This document shows, piece by piece, positions 1 through 8,300 of a stretch of 41,133 nucleotides of DNA. The stretch is from Pseudomonas sp. P7548. Its GTDB lineage: Bacteria > Pseudomonadota > Gammaproteobacteria > Pseudomonadales > Pseudomonadaceae. Position numbers and translations under genes: made by a program. The notes under the pieces were generated by a model. That model did not search any database and was not told where the DNA came from. It saw only the letters and a list, made by a program, of their open reading frames with translations. Positions within the stretch are counted from its first letter, which is position 1. Every line of letters begins with the position of its first letter. The stretch lies in the NCBI RefSeq assembly GCF_013386585.1, contig NZ_JACARO010000092.1, positions 1 to 41,133 on the forward strand, written 5' to 3'.

Positions 1-12
1 CTGACACACCGC

Positions 13-38
13 GGCGCGGGGCAAGCCCGCTCACTACA
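13..38. repeat. REP half-element at the window edge
   Basis: Read on the minus strand, this is a GC-rich core (TGTAGTGAGCGGGCTTGCCC, then CGCG) of a familiar P. fluorescens-type intergenic repeat. The partner arm, if there is one, lies outside the window. It sits just after the stop codon of the first gene. Confidence 0.5.
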
Positions 39-44
39 TTCACC

Positions 45-1169
45 TTATGCCTGTCGGTAGGGCAGCGCTGCCCGCGCCTCTTCGGCATAGGCATGAATGC
101 CCACGCGTTCACGCTCGAGAAAATCCTCCACGGCATTCTTCAACCCGGGATGGCGCAGGTAGTGCCACGATCGGGTGATCACCGGCTCGAAGCCGCGAAT
201 CAACTTGTGCTCGCCCTGGGCACCGGCGTCGAAGCGCTGCAAGCCTTCGGCGATGGCGTAGTCCATGCCCTGGTAGAAACAGGTTTCGAAATGCAGACGG
301 TCAAACTCAGCCAGGCAACCCCAATAGCGGCCGTAGAAGCTGTCGCCACCAATCAGGCTGAACGCCATCGCCACCGGGCGCGAGCCTTGTTTGGCCAGCA
401 CCACACGGATCGCTTCGGGCAAGCGCTCGGCCAGCAGGCTGAAAAACGCGCGGGTCAGGTAGGGAGACTGGCGACGTACCGCGTAGGTATTGGCGTAGCA
501 GGCGTAGACAAAGTCCCATTGCGCCTCGCTCAGTTCATGGCCTTTCAGCCATTCAAACGCGATGCCCTGCCCCGCCACTTGCTCGCGCTCTTTGCGCATC
601 TGTTTGCGCTTGCGTGAACTCAACGCATCAAGAAAATCCTGGAAGTCGCGATAGCCACGGTTTTGCCAGTGAAACTGACAACCCAGGCGCTGCAACCAGC
701 CCGGCTGTTGTGCCAGCGCTTCGTCAGCCAATGGATCGGTGAAGTTGATGTGAGCGCTGGAGAGCCCTTCGATTTCCAGGTAACCCGGCAACGCCTTGAG
801 CAACTCGAAACCGTCCTGGGCATTCGCCGCCAGCAGGCGCGGCCCGCTGACCGGGCTGAACGGCACCGCCGTGAGCAGCTTGGGGTAGTAGTCGATACCG
901 GCGCGCTCACAGGCGTCCGCCCAGCCATGGTCGAACACGTATTCGCCGTAGGAATGCCACTTGCGGTAACTGGGCAACGCCGCCACCAAGCGCTCGCCCT
1001 CCCAATGCAACAAATGCTCCGGCTGCCAGCCCGATTGCGGGCCCAGGCTGGCGCTGTCTTCCAGCGCGCTCAGGAACGCATGCCGCACAAACGGCTGGGC
1101 CTGCGGCACCAGGGCATCCCAGGCCTGCGGGGCGATTTCGGACAGGCTGTCCAGGCGTTGCAACGGCAT
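45..1169 (-). CDS. GNAT-type acyltransferase, DUF482 / COG3146 family
   Basis: A protein of about 374 aa that resembles the DUF482 (COG3146) family, related to GNAT and FemX-like peptidyl/aminoacyl transferases. Features I recognise are the N-terminal aromatic stretch (HSYGEYVFDHGWADA), the central basic segment (LSSRKRKQMRKEREQV) and the GNAT-like late part (RYWGCLAEFDRLHFETCFY). No signal peptide or membrane segment is seen, so it is probably cytoplasmic. Its substrate is unknown. Three in-frame starts are close together: GTG at 1181, ATG at 1175 and ATG at 1169. Only the last has a properly spaced Shine-Dalgarno (GAGG, 6 nt), so it is preferred. The gene is divergent from the porin and looks monocistronic. 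Confidence 0.8.
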   Translation of the reverse strand: MPLQRLDSLSEIAPQAWDALVPQAQPFVRHAFLSALEDSASLGPQSGWQPEHLLHWEGERLVAALPSYRKWHSYGEYVFDHGWADACERAGIDYYPKLLTAVPFSPVSGPRLLAANAQDGFELLKALPGYLEIEGLSSAHINFTDPLADEALAQQPGWLQRLGCQFHWQNRGYRDFQDFLDALSSRKRKQMRKEREQVAGQGIAFEWLKGHELSEAQWDFVYACYANTYAVRRQSPYLTRAFFSLLAERLPEAIRVVLAKQGSRPVAMAFSLIGGDSFYGRYWGCLAEFDRLHFETCFYQGMDYAIAEGLQRFDAGAQGEHKLIRGFEPVITRSWHYLRHPGLKNAVEDFLERERVGIHAYAEEARAALPYRQA

Positions 1170-1286
1170 CGGCATCCTCACTACGTCGGGGCGTGAAAGC
1201 CTGGCGAGTATCGCTTATCGCCGGGGTTCGCACACCTTCAAATGGCGCGACAAAACCCATGCCAGTTAGTTCCTTCTTAAATTATT

Positions 1287-1302
1287 TGTCATCTACATGA
1301 CA
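1287..1302. promoter_or_regulatory. Palindromic possible operator upstream of the porin
   Basis: TGTCAT-CTAC-ATGACA is a perfect 6-bp inverted repeat in the AT-rich gap between the divergent DUF482 and porin genes, about 150 bp before the porin start. The half-site resembles a Pho-box half-site (TGTCAT), but Pho boxes are direct repeats, so PhoB control is not implied. The regulator is unknown. Confidence 0.35.
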
Positions 1303-1451
1303 TCACTTAGCCACTGCTCCGTCATAAACGATCGTGATACTGACGCCTGTTTTTAGAGCGCCCGGTTATACCGAGCGGCTACTTGTCCGTCCGAAATCGG
1401 TCGGTTGTGTCCTGGATGGTTTGCCATCCCTCCTCACTTTCGGAGATTGAT

Positions 1452-2774
1452 ATGCGTCTTGCTTCCACTAAAACTGCGGCGCTCCTGTGCGGCGGCCTGC
1501 TACTGGCCCTGAGCATTCCGGCCAACGCCGCAGTCGACGCTAAATTGCTCGACATGCTCAAGGCCAACGGCCAGATCACCGCTTCGCAGTACACCGAGCT
1601 GCAAGCGGAATTGGCCAAAGACCAGAAAGAAAAGCAGATCGCACAGCAAGCTCAACAAGAGACCAACGAGCAGATCGCGGCCACCGCGAAAAAAACCAAC
1701 GAGCTGAGCAGCTTCGACCAGAAGCTCGCTTGGGCTGCCAAGACTCAGTTCAAGGGTGACGTGCGTTTCCGTCAGGAAACCGTGAAGATCCAGGGCGAAT
1801 CCAACAACGGCGGCCGCGACAAGGACCGTCAGCGCATCCGTGCCCGCCTGGGCGCGTACACCGAAATCAACTCCCAAGTTGATACCGGCATCCGTATCGC
1901 CACCGGCAGCAGCGACGACGCTCGCTCCACCAACCAGGACCAGGACAACTACTTCGACAAGAAGTCGATCTGGCTGGACCTCGGCTACATCGACTACCAC
2001 CCTGACCAGATCAAGAACCTGCACGTGATTGGCGGCAAGATGCTGCAACCGTGGGTCAACATGGGCGACGTGATCTGGGATAGCGACATCAACCCTGAAG
2101 GTCTGGCACTGACCTACAAATACCCTCTGGGTAGCAGCGCCGAGCTGTTCGGCAGCATCGGTAACTACAACCTCAAGGACAACGTCGACGGCGACGGCGT
2201 GCAATTCCGTCACGACCTGCGCCTGACATCCGGCCAGTTGGGGACCCGCTTCTCGGTCACCGACAACCTGAAACTGACCCTGGGCGGCAGCGTCTACGCC
2301 TACCAGAACGACAAGGACAGCCGCTGCACCACCACCACGACGCCGTGCGCACTGGCCGTCAACGGCAACTCGGCGGACAACGAATTCCGTCTGTACGAAG
2401 GGTTTGCCCAGGCTGACATCGGTGGCCTGGCAGTGCCGCTGGCGTTCTACGGCCAGTACGTGAAGAACAACGACGCTGTGACCGACCAGGACACTGCCTG
2501 GTTGCTGGGTGCCAAGTCCAAGGTGTTCGGTTTCAACCTGGACTACAACTACCGCGACATTCAGCGTAACGCGGTCGTGGGTGCCTTCACCGACTCTGAC
2601 TTCGCCAACGGCACCACCGGTTCCCGTGGCCACAAGTTCAAGGTCAGCTACGACATCGACAAGAACTTCGCCTTGGGCGCCACGTACTTCCTGACCAAGG
2701 CAGACTTCTCCAGCCGTACTCAGCGCGACGCCAACACCAACACCCTGCAGTTGGATGCTGAAGCCAAGTTCTGA
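1452..2774 (+). CDS. Outer-membrane porin, Porin_5 (putative porin) family
   Basis: A precursor of 440 aa. A signal peptide is clear: MRLASTK, a hydrophobic core at about 8-22, and cleavage after SIPANA near residue 26. Residues 30-85 form a polar, Gln/Glu/Lys-rich coiled-coil-like segment. The rest alternates short aromatic and glycine-rich strands (for example RIRARLGAYTEI, SAELFGSIGNYNL, FRLYEGFAQADIG) and ends in Phe (DAEAKF), the usual end of an outer-membrane beta-barrel. This fits the Porin_5 family common in Pseudomonas. The transported solute cannot be read from sequence. The ATG at 1452 is chosen because CGGAGA lies just upstream and the signal peptide starts there; an in-frame start at 1383 would bury the signal peptide. 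A terminator follows. Confidence 0.88.
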   Translation: MRLASTKTAALLCGGLLLALSIPANAAVDAKLLDMLKANGQITASQYTELQAELAKDQKEKQIAQQAQQETNEQIAATAKKTNELSSFDQKLAWAAKTQFKGDVRFRQETVKIQGESNNGGRDKDRQRIRARLGAYTEINSQVDTGIRIATGSSDDARSTNQDQDNYFDKKSIWLDLGYIDYHPDQIKNLHVIGGKMLQPWVNMGDVIWDSDINPEGLALTYKYPLGSSAELFGSIGNYNLKDNVDGDGVQFRHDLRLTSGQLGTRFSVTDNLKLTLGGSVYAYQNDKDSRCTTTTTPCALAVNGNSADNEFRLYEGFAQADIGGLAVPLAFYGQYVKNNDAVTDQDTAWLLGAKSKVFGFNLDYNYRDIQRNAVVGAFTDSDFANGTTGSRGHKFKVSYDIDKNFALGATYFLTKADFSSRTQRDANTNTLQLDAEAKF

Positions 2775-2788
2775 TTCAGCACGTAACA

Positions 2789-2820
2789 CGCCTTGGGCCA
2801 GGACGGCCCGAGGCGCCTTT
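2789..2820 (+). terminator. Rho-independent terminator of the porin gene
   Basis: An 11-bp stem with one mismatch (CGCCTTGGGCC / GGCCCGAGGCG) and a 5-nt loop (AGGAC), followed by a short CCTTTC tract, 15 bp after the porin stop codon. The T-tract is short, so termination may be partial. Confidence 0.65.
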
Positions 2821-2826
2821 CACAGC

Positions 2827-2876
2827 CTCGCGTGAATGGGTCGGTCCCCATCATCCGTTCGACTCCGTCACGCGAG
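2827..2876. repeat. Long-loop inverted repeat between convergent genes
   Basis: Perfect 9-bp arms (CTCGCGTGA at 2827-2835, TCACGCGAG at 2868-2876) are separated by 32 nt, between the porin and the anti-sigma gene. It may terminate the minus-strand sigma/anti-sigma transcript, but no T-tract is seen. Confidence 0.35.
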
Positions 2877-2895
2877 TCTGCCTTTACCCCCGCCT

Positions 2896-3129
2896 TTACT
2901 GATCCTTCAGCCGCTCGGCCGCCAGGCGTTCAGCCAGCGCATCCACATCCTTGACCGGTTCCTCCGGCATGATCTTCAGCGTCGCCTGCATCAGGCGCAT
3001 CTGGCGGATAAAACGCCGGCAGTTGGGGCAGAACATCAAGTGATGACGCACCAGCAGACGCTCGCGAAAGGTCAATTGCCCGTCGAGATAATCACTGGAC
3101 CGCGCCACTTGTTCTTTACAGGTCAACAT
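2896..3129 (-). CDS. Zinc-finger (zf-HC2) anti-sigma factor, short form
   Basis: A 77-aa cytoplasmic protein with the zf-HC2 pattern: Cys4, then HH at 29-30 in RHHLMFCPNC with the CxxC pair right after it. These are the zinc ligands of ZAS-type anti-sigma domains. It has no membrane helix, so it would be a soluble anti-sigma, unlike the common membrane-anchored versions. Its start overlaps the end of the sigma-factor gene by 7 nt (ATGTTGA), which implies translational coupling and stoichiometric production. By family, it should bind and hold the neighbouring ECF sigma. The inducing signal is unknown; zinc-ligand oxidation is one possibility known for ZAS proteins. Confidence 0.8.
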   Translation of the reverse strand: MLTCKEQVARSSDYLDGQLTFRERLLVRHHLMFCPNCRRFIRQMRLMQATLKIMPEEPVKDVDALAERLAAERLKDQ

Positions 3130-3737
3130 TCGCCCGTTTCCTCAAAATGCTCCACCGTGGCGAAGACTTTAAGCCGTGCTCGATGCAACAGCACACGGAC
3201 ATTGGAGAGCGAGAGCGTCAGAAGATTACAGATCTCTTCCAATTCCAGCCCCTGGCGTTCACGCAACACCAGCACGCTGCTTTGCAATTCGGACAAACTC
3301 AGGATCGTATGCTCCAGGCATTTGCGCAGTTCATCCTCGGTCAACAGGGCCTCGGGCGTGTCCTGGTGCCAGGCATACGGGGCGACCGCCCAATGACCGT
3401 CGTCCGGCACGAAGCGGTCATCGCCGATGGTGCCGTGGGGTGACGGCAAGTCGTCGAGCAGCACTTCGCGGCGATTCTGTTTGTAGCGGCCCTTGGCAGA
3501 GTTGGCGGTGATGGTCAGCAGCCAGGTCTTGAGGCTGGAACGCCCTTCGAACTTGGCCAGGTTGCGCACCACCGACAACCAGGCGTCCTGCACCACTTCA
3601 TCGGCATGGCGCTGGCCGACGATGGCGTAGGCCACTGCACGCATGGCGCTTTGGTAGGTGGTGACCAGCTCCTTGTAGGCGCGTTGCTCACCCTTGAGCA
3701 GCCGTTCAAGCAGGTGCGTGTCGTCCGCTGCTGCCAT
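3123..3737 (-). CDS. ECF-family RNA polymerase sigma factor
   Basis: A 204-aa sigma-70 family protein of the extracytoplasmic-function group. Region 2 spans about residues 20-90, with HADEVVQDAWLSVVRN (-10 recognition and core binding) and GRSSLKTWLLTITANSAKG. Region 4 spans about 140-195, with a helix-turn-helix (LELEEICNLLTLSLSNVRVL, then LHRARLK). A variable linker between them (LLDDLPSPHG and following) is typical. The ATG has GAGG 6 nt upstream. The downstream anti-sigma overlaps it. The next gene on the same strand side (upstream, 3868-4989) is a FabH-like synthase, the same neighbourhood as PA3284-PA3286 in P. aeruginosa as I recall it. The target regulon cannot be read from the sequence. 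Confidence 0.9.
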   Translation of the reverse strand: MAAADDTHLLERLLKGEQRAYKELVTTYQSAMRAVAYAIVGQRHADEVVQDAWLSVVRNLAKFEGRSSLKTWLLTITANSAKGRYKQNRREVLLDDLPSPHGTIGDDRFVPDDGHWAVAPYAWHQDTPEALLTEDELRKCLEHTILSLSELQSSVLVLRERQGLELEEICNLLTLSLSNVRVLLHRARLKVFATVEHFEETGEC

Positions 3738-3772
3738 CGTTTACCTCAATCTTGCGGTGGAAATCCGATACC

Positions 3773-3844
3773 TGTGGGAGCTGGCTGGCCTGCGATAGCG
3801 GCGGTGAATTCACCCTCGTCATCGCAGGCCAGCCAACTCCCACA
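3773..3844. repeat. REP doublet (REPIN-like), type 2
   Basis: Two 24-nt arms in opposite orientation (3773-3796 and 3821-3844) match at 23 of 24 positions, with 24 nt between them. The core is TGTGGGAGYTGGCTGGCCTG. It fills the gap between the sigma-factor start and the ketoacyl-synthase stop codon. Confidence 0.8.
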
Positions 3845-3867
3845 TTGGACCGTGACCGGCTGATGGA

Positions 3868-4989
3868 TCAGCGTTTGCGCAGGATCACGCTGCCAATCGA
3901 ATAACCCGCACCGAAGGAGCTCAGTACCGCGACGGAGCCCTTGGGCAGGTCGTCCTGGTAGGTGTGAAAGGCAATCACCGAACCGGCCGAGCTGGTATTG
4001 GCGTAAGTATCGAGAATCACCGGCGCTTCTTCCACTGTGGCTTCGCGGCCCAGCAGTTTCTTCACAATCAGGTGGTTCATGCTCAGGTTGGCCTGGTGCA
4101 GCCAGAAGCGTTTAACGTCGGCCACGTTCAGCTGGTTTTCTTCCAGGTGCACGCCGATCAGTTCGGCCACCATCGGGCAGACGTCGCGGAAGACTTTGCG
4201 GCCTTCCTGCACGAACAGCTTGTCGGGCGCGCCGATGCCCTCTTCCGCGGTGCGGTTGAGGAAGCCAAAGTTGTTGCGGATGTTATTGGAGAACTTGGTC
4301 AGCAGCTTGGTGCTCACCACGTCGAACTGGTGCTCGGAAGTCGCCAGGTCGGCACGCTCCAGGACCACGGCGGTGGCCGCGTCGCCAAAGATAAAGTGGC
4401 TGTCGCGGTCGCGGAAGTTCAGGTGGCCGGTGCAGACTTCCGGGTTGACCATCAGGATCGCACGGGCCTGGCCCAGCTGGATGCTGTTGGCGGCGTTCTG
4501 GATGCCGAAGGTGGCCGACGAGCACGCCACGTTCATGTCGAAGCCGAAGCCTTCGATGCCCAGGGCTTCCTGGACTTCAATGGCGATGGCCGGGTAGGCA
4601 CGCTGCAGGTTGGAGCAGGCGACGATCACGCCGTCGATGTCGGCCGCGGTCTTGCCGGCACGTTGCAGGGCCTGTTCGGCAGCGCCGACGGCCATCTGGC
4701 AGAGCACCGACCACTCGTCGTTGCTGCGCTCGGGCAGACGCGGGGCCATGCGCTGCGGGTCGAGAATGCCGTCCTTGTCCATCACGAAGCGGCTCTTGAT
4801 ACCCGATGCTTTTTCAATGAACGCCGCGCTGGATTCAGTCAGCGCCTGCACATCACCGCGCTCGATGGCGGCGGCGTTGTCGCTGTTGAACTGTTGCACG
4901 TAAGCATTGAAAGACTGCACCAGCTCTTCGTTGGAGATGCTGTTGGCCGGGGTGTACAGGCCGGTGCCGCTGATGACGACGTTATGCAC
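3868..4989 (-). CDS. FabH-like beta-ketoacyl-ACP synthase III
   Basis: A 373-aa thiolase-fold condensing enzyme. The FabH triad is present: Cys156 (NVACSSAT), His298 (WLHQANLSMN) and Asn332 (YANTSSAGS). The Gly-rich C-terminus (SSFGAGYSIGSV) is also conserved. It is longer than E. coli FabH (about 317 aa) because of extra N-terminal sequence. It resembles P. aeruginosa PA3286, reported to condense octanoyl-CoA from beta-oxidation with malonyl-ACP, so a role in feeding medium-chain acyl groups into fatty-acid synthesis is likely but inferred. The start is GTG at 4989, with GAGGAA 6-7 nt upstream and the conserved N-terminus HNVVISGTG directly after it; upstream in-frame codons have no such support. 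A perfect palindrome (5023-5040) overlies the probable promoter. Confidence 0.85.
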   Translation of the reverse strand: MHNVVISGTGLYTPANSISNEELVQSFNAYVQQFNSDNAAAIERGDVQALTESSAAFIEKASGIKSRFVMDKDGILDPQRMAPRLPERSNDEWSVLCQMAVGAAEQALQRAGKTAADIDGVIVACSNLQRAYPAIAIEVQEALGIEGFGFDMNVACSSATFGIQNAANSIQLGQARAILMVNPEVCTGHLNFRDRDSHFIFGDAATAVVLERADLATSEHQFDVVSTKLLTKFSNNIRNNFGFLNRTAEEGIGAPDKLFVQEGRKVFRDVCPMVAELIGVHLEENQLNVADVKRFWLHQANLSMNHLIVKKLLGREATVEEAPVILDTYANTSSAGSVIAFHTYQDDLPKGSVAVLSSFGAGYSIGSVILRKR

Positions 4990-5022
4990 GGTCGTTCCTC
5001 TAAATCTGTCAGGCAGAAGATA

Positions 5023-5040
5023 TTGGTACCGTCGTACCAA
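5023..5040. promoter_or_regulatory. Perfect palindrome upstream of the FabH-like gene (putative operator)
   Basis: TTGGTAC-CGTC-GTACCAA is a perfect 7-bp inverted repeat with a 4-nt spacer, 33 bp before the GTG start. Size and symmetry fit a TetR-family dimer site. It does not match the PsrA site (GAAAC-N4-GTTTC) or other fatty-acid regulator sites I can recall. Confidence 0.5.
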
Positions 5041-5223
5041 ACTTTAAGTCGTTCGATGCCGTCCAGCGGGCATCAAACTGGCAACGCTTTATTCCATCGC
5101 GCCGTGGCTGCGCACCAGCCTGTCACGACGATCCCGGCATTTATAGGCGCGAAGTTTGCCACAAACCTCGATATTTGGCGCTATCTGCGGACAAACACCG
5201 GCTTGCCTTGGCATGCATTCAAT

Positions 5224-5313
5224 TGTGGGAGCGGGCTTGCTCGCGAAAACTGAGTGTCAGTCAGTACATCTGTTGACTGACTCACCGTATTCGCGAGCAA
5301 GCCCGCTCCCACA
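5224..5313. repeat. REP doublet (REPIN), type 1
   Basis: Two perfectly matching 24-nt arms (5224-5247 and 5290-5313; TGTGGGAGCGGGCTTGCTCG, then CGAA) face each other across 42 nt. The spacer is itself partly symmetric (GTCAGTCA against TGACTGAC). It lies between the hrpA stop codon and the FabH-like gene. The rest of this gap, 5041-5223, holds no convincing gene. Confidence 0.85.
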
Positions 5314-5347
5314 CAAACCCGTTCCCACAGGGAATTTGTGTTGTGTA

Positions 5348-8300
5348 TCAGGCTTCGACCAGGCTCCATTGCTTGCTCAGGCGCTTGTCGGAAATCGGCA
5401 CTTTGGTGCCCAACTGCTGGGCAAACAGCGACACCCGGTATTCCTCCAGCCACCAGCGGTACAGCTCCAGCTGGGGGTCGCGCTTGCCTTCCTGGGCATG
5501 CTTTTTCAGGCGGTTTTCGTACTGGGTCCACAGGCCGGCCAGCTCGCCGCTCCACACCCGGTCCTTTTGCACCTGGCTCGGCAGCTTCTCCAGGCGCAGT
5601 TCGATGGCCTTGAGAAAACGCGGCAACTCCTTGAACCATTGCGCCGGGGTTTCCCGCACAAAACCGGGATAGACCAAGTGGCTCAACTGCTGCTTGATAT
5701 CGTTCAAGGCCACGGCCTGGGCCAGGTCGATCTTGCCCTTGAAGCGCTTCTGCAGACCGTGCCAGAGTTTCAGCACGTCCAGGGTCAGGCGCGCCAGGCG
5801 CTCGGCGTGTTCGGTCCAGCTGCCGCGCTTGCGCTCGGCCAAGGCCGCCAAACCGGCGCCATCACGTGGCAGGCTGGCTTCGCCTTCGAGCACGCAAGTG
5901 TCGAGGCTGGCCAGCAGAATGTCTTCCACCAGCGCATCAATGCGCCCCAGTTCGCGGTACATCAGGCCCAGCTCGGTCAGGCCCGGCAGCTTGCCGCGTA
6001 GGAACTTGGCCGGTTCGGCCAGTTGCTGCATCAGCAAACGCTGCAACGCACGGCGGTGCTGGAATTCGGCCTCGGCAGCCGTGGAAAAACGCCCTTCCTT
6101 GACCGTACCGTTTTCTTCCACCAATGCCGGGTACACCGTCATCGACAGGCCGGCGATCTTTTGCTGGGTCTTCTCGGCCACTGCCGCGAACACCTTGGCC
6201 TCCACCGGCTGCTGGCTCTTGGCGGTTTGCGGCACGGCCAACGCAGCCTGGCTGGCCTCGGCAAACCGCGCGGTCAGCTCGGCCAAGTCGCGGCCTTCGC
6301 CGAGGAACTTGCCCTGGCCGTCGACCACTTCCAGGTTCATCTTCAGATGGTTTTCCACCTGTTGCGCCGCTTCCGCCCAGGCTTCGTCGCTGACCCGAGC
6401 GCCAGTCATGCGCAATAACTCGCGACCCAGTGCCAGGGGCAGCGAGCCCTGGCCGAATTCGATGCGTTGCAGCGCGGCCTTGACGAAGTCCGGCACCGGC
6501 ACGAAATTCTTGCGCAGCGCCTTGGGCAGGTTGCGCACCAGGGCGATGCACTTGGCTTCGATCACGCCCGGTACCAGCCATTCCAGGCGTTCTGGCGGCA
6601 AGGCTGGCAAGAGCGGCGCCGGCACGCGCAAGGTCACGCCATCGCGGGGGTGGTTGGGCTCAAAGTGGTAACTCAACGCCAGCTCCAGGTCACCCAGGTG
6701 CAGGGTGTCCGGGTAATGCAGGGCGGTGACTTCACTGGCCTCGCGGGCCAGCACGTCTTCTTCGCGCATGATCAACAACTGCGGGTTCTTCTGGCTGTTG
6801 ACCTTGTACCAGCTGTCGAACGTGGCGGTCTGGTGGATCTCGGCCGGCAGCCGCGCGTCGTAGAAGGCGTAGAGGGTTTCTTCGTCGGCCAGGATATCGC
6901 GGCGACGCGCCTTGGCTTCCAGCTCGTCCAGCTGCTCCAGCAGTTGCTGGTTGGCCGTCAGGCACTTGGCGCGGGACTGAATTTCACCCCGCACCAGGCC
7001 TTCACGGATAAACAACTCGCGGGACACCACCGGGTCGACCGGCCCGTAATGCACCGGCCGGCGCCCGACCACAATCAGCCCGAACAAGGTGATCTGTTCA
7101 AACGCCACGACCTGGCCGCGCTTCTTCTCCCAGTGGGGCTCGAAGTGGTTCTTCTTGATCAGGTGCCCGGCCAACGGTTCGATCCAGTCGGCATCGATCT
7201 TGGCCACCATGCGCGCATAGAGCTTGGTGGTTTCCACCAGCTCGGCGGTCATCAGCCATTGTGGGCGCTTCTTGCCGATGCCCGACGACGGGTGAATCCA
7301 GAAGCGCCGCTGACGCGCGCCCAGGTAGTCACCGTCTTCGGTTTTCTGGCCGATCTGGCTGAGCAGGCCGGAGAGCACGGCCTTGTGCAGTTTCGGGTAG
7401 TCGGCCGGGTCCTTGTTGATCGAGAGCTGCATATCACGGCAGATCAGGCTCAACTGACGATGGGAGTCACGCCACTCGCGCAGGCGCAGGTAATTGAGGA
7501 AATTCTTGCGGCACCAATTACGCAGCGGGCTGGCGGTCAATTCCTGGCGTTGCTCTTCAAACCCACGCCACAAATTGACCAGGCCGGCGAAGTCCGAGTC
7601 GGCGTCCTTCCACTGCGCGTGGGCCTGGTCGGCGGCCTGTTGACGCTCCGGTGGGCGCTCGCGCGGGTCCTGGATCGACATGGCACTGGCCACGATCAAC
7701 ACTTCCTGCAAGCTGCCGAGCTTGGCCGCTTCGAGCAGCATGCGGCCCATGCGCGGGTCCACCGGCAGGCGCGCCAGTTGGCGGCCCAGTGGCGTGAGCT
7801 GGCTGTTGCGGTCCACCGCCGAGAGTTCTTGCAGCAGGTTGAAACCGTCGCTGATGGCCTTGCCATCCGGTGGCTCGATAAACGGGAAGTCGGTGATCTC
7901 GCCCAGGCGCAGGTGCAGCATCTGCAGGATCACGGCGGCGAGGTTGGTGCGCAGGATCTCGGGGTCGGTAAATTCCGGGCGCCCGATAAAATCTTCTTCG
8001 CTGTACAGGCGCACGCAAATGCCCGGCTCAACCCGACCGCAACGGCCTTTACGCTGGTTGGCACTGGCCTGGGAAATCGCCTCGATCGGCAGGCGCTGCA
8101 CCTTGGCGCGGTAGCTGTAGCGACTGATGCGCGCGGTGCCGCTGTCGATCACATACCGAATGCCCGGCACCGTCAGCGAGGTTTCCGCAACGTTGGTGGC
8201 CAGCACCACGCGGCGGCCCGGGTGGGATTGGAAGATGCGCTGCTGTTCGGCCGGCGACAGGCGCGCGTACAGCGGCAAAATTTCGGTGTGCTTGAGTTGG

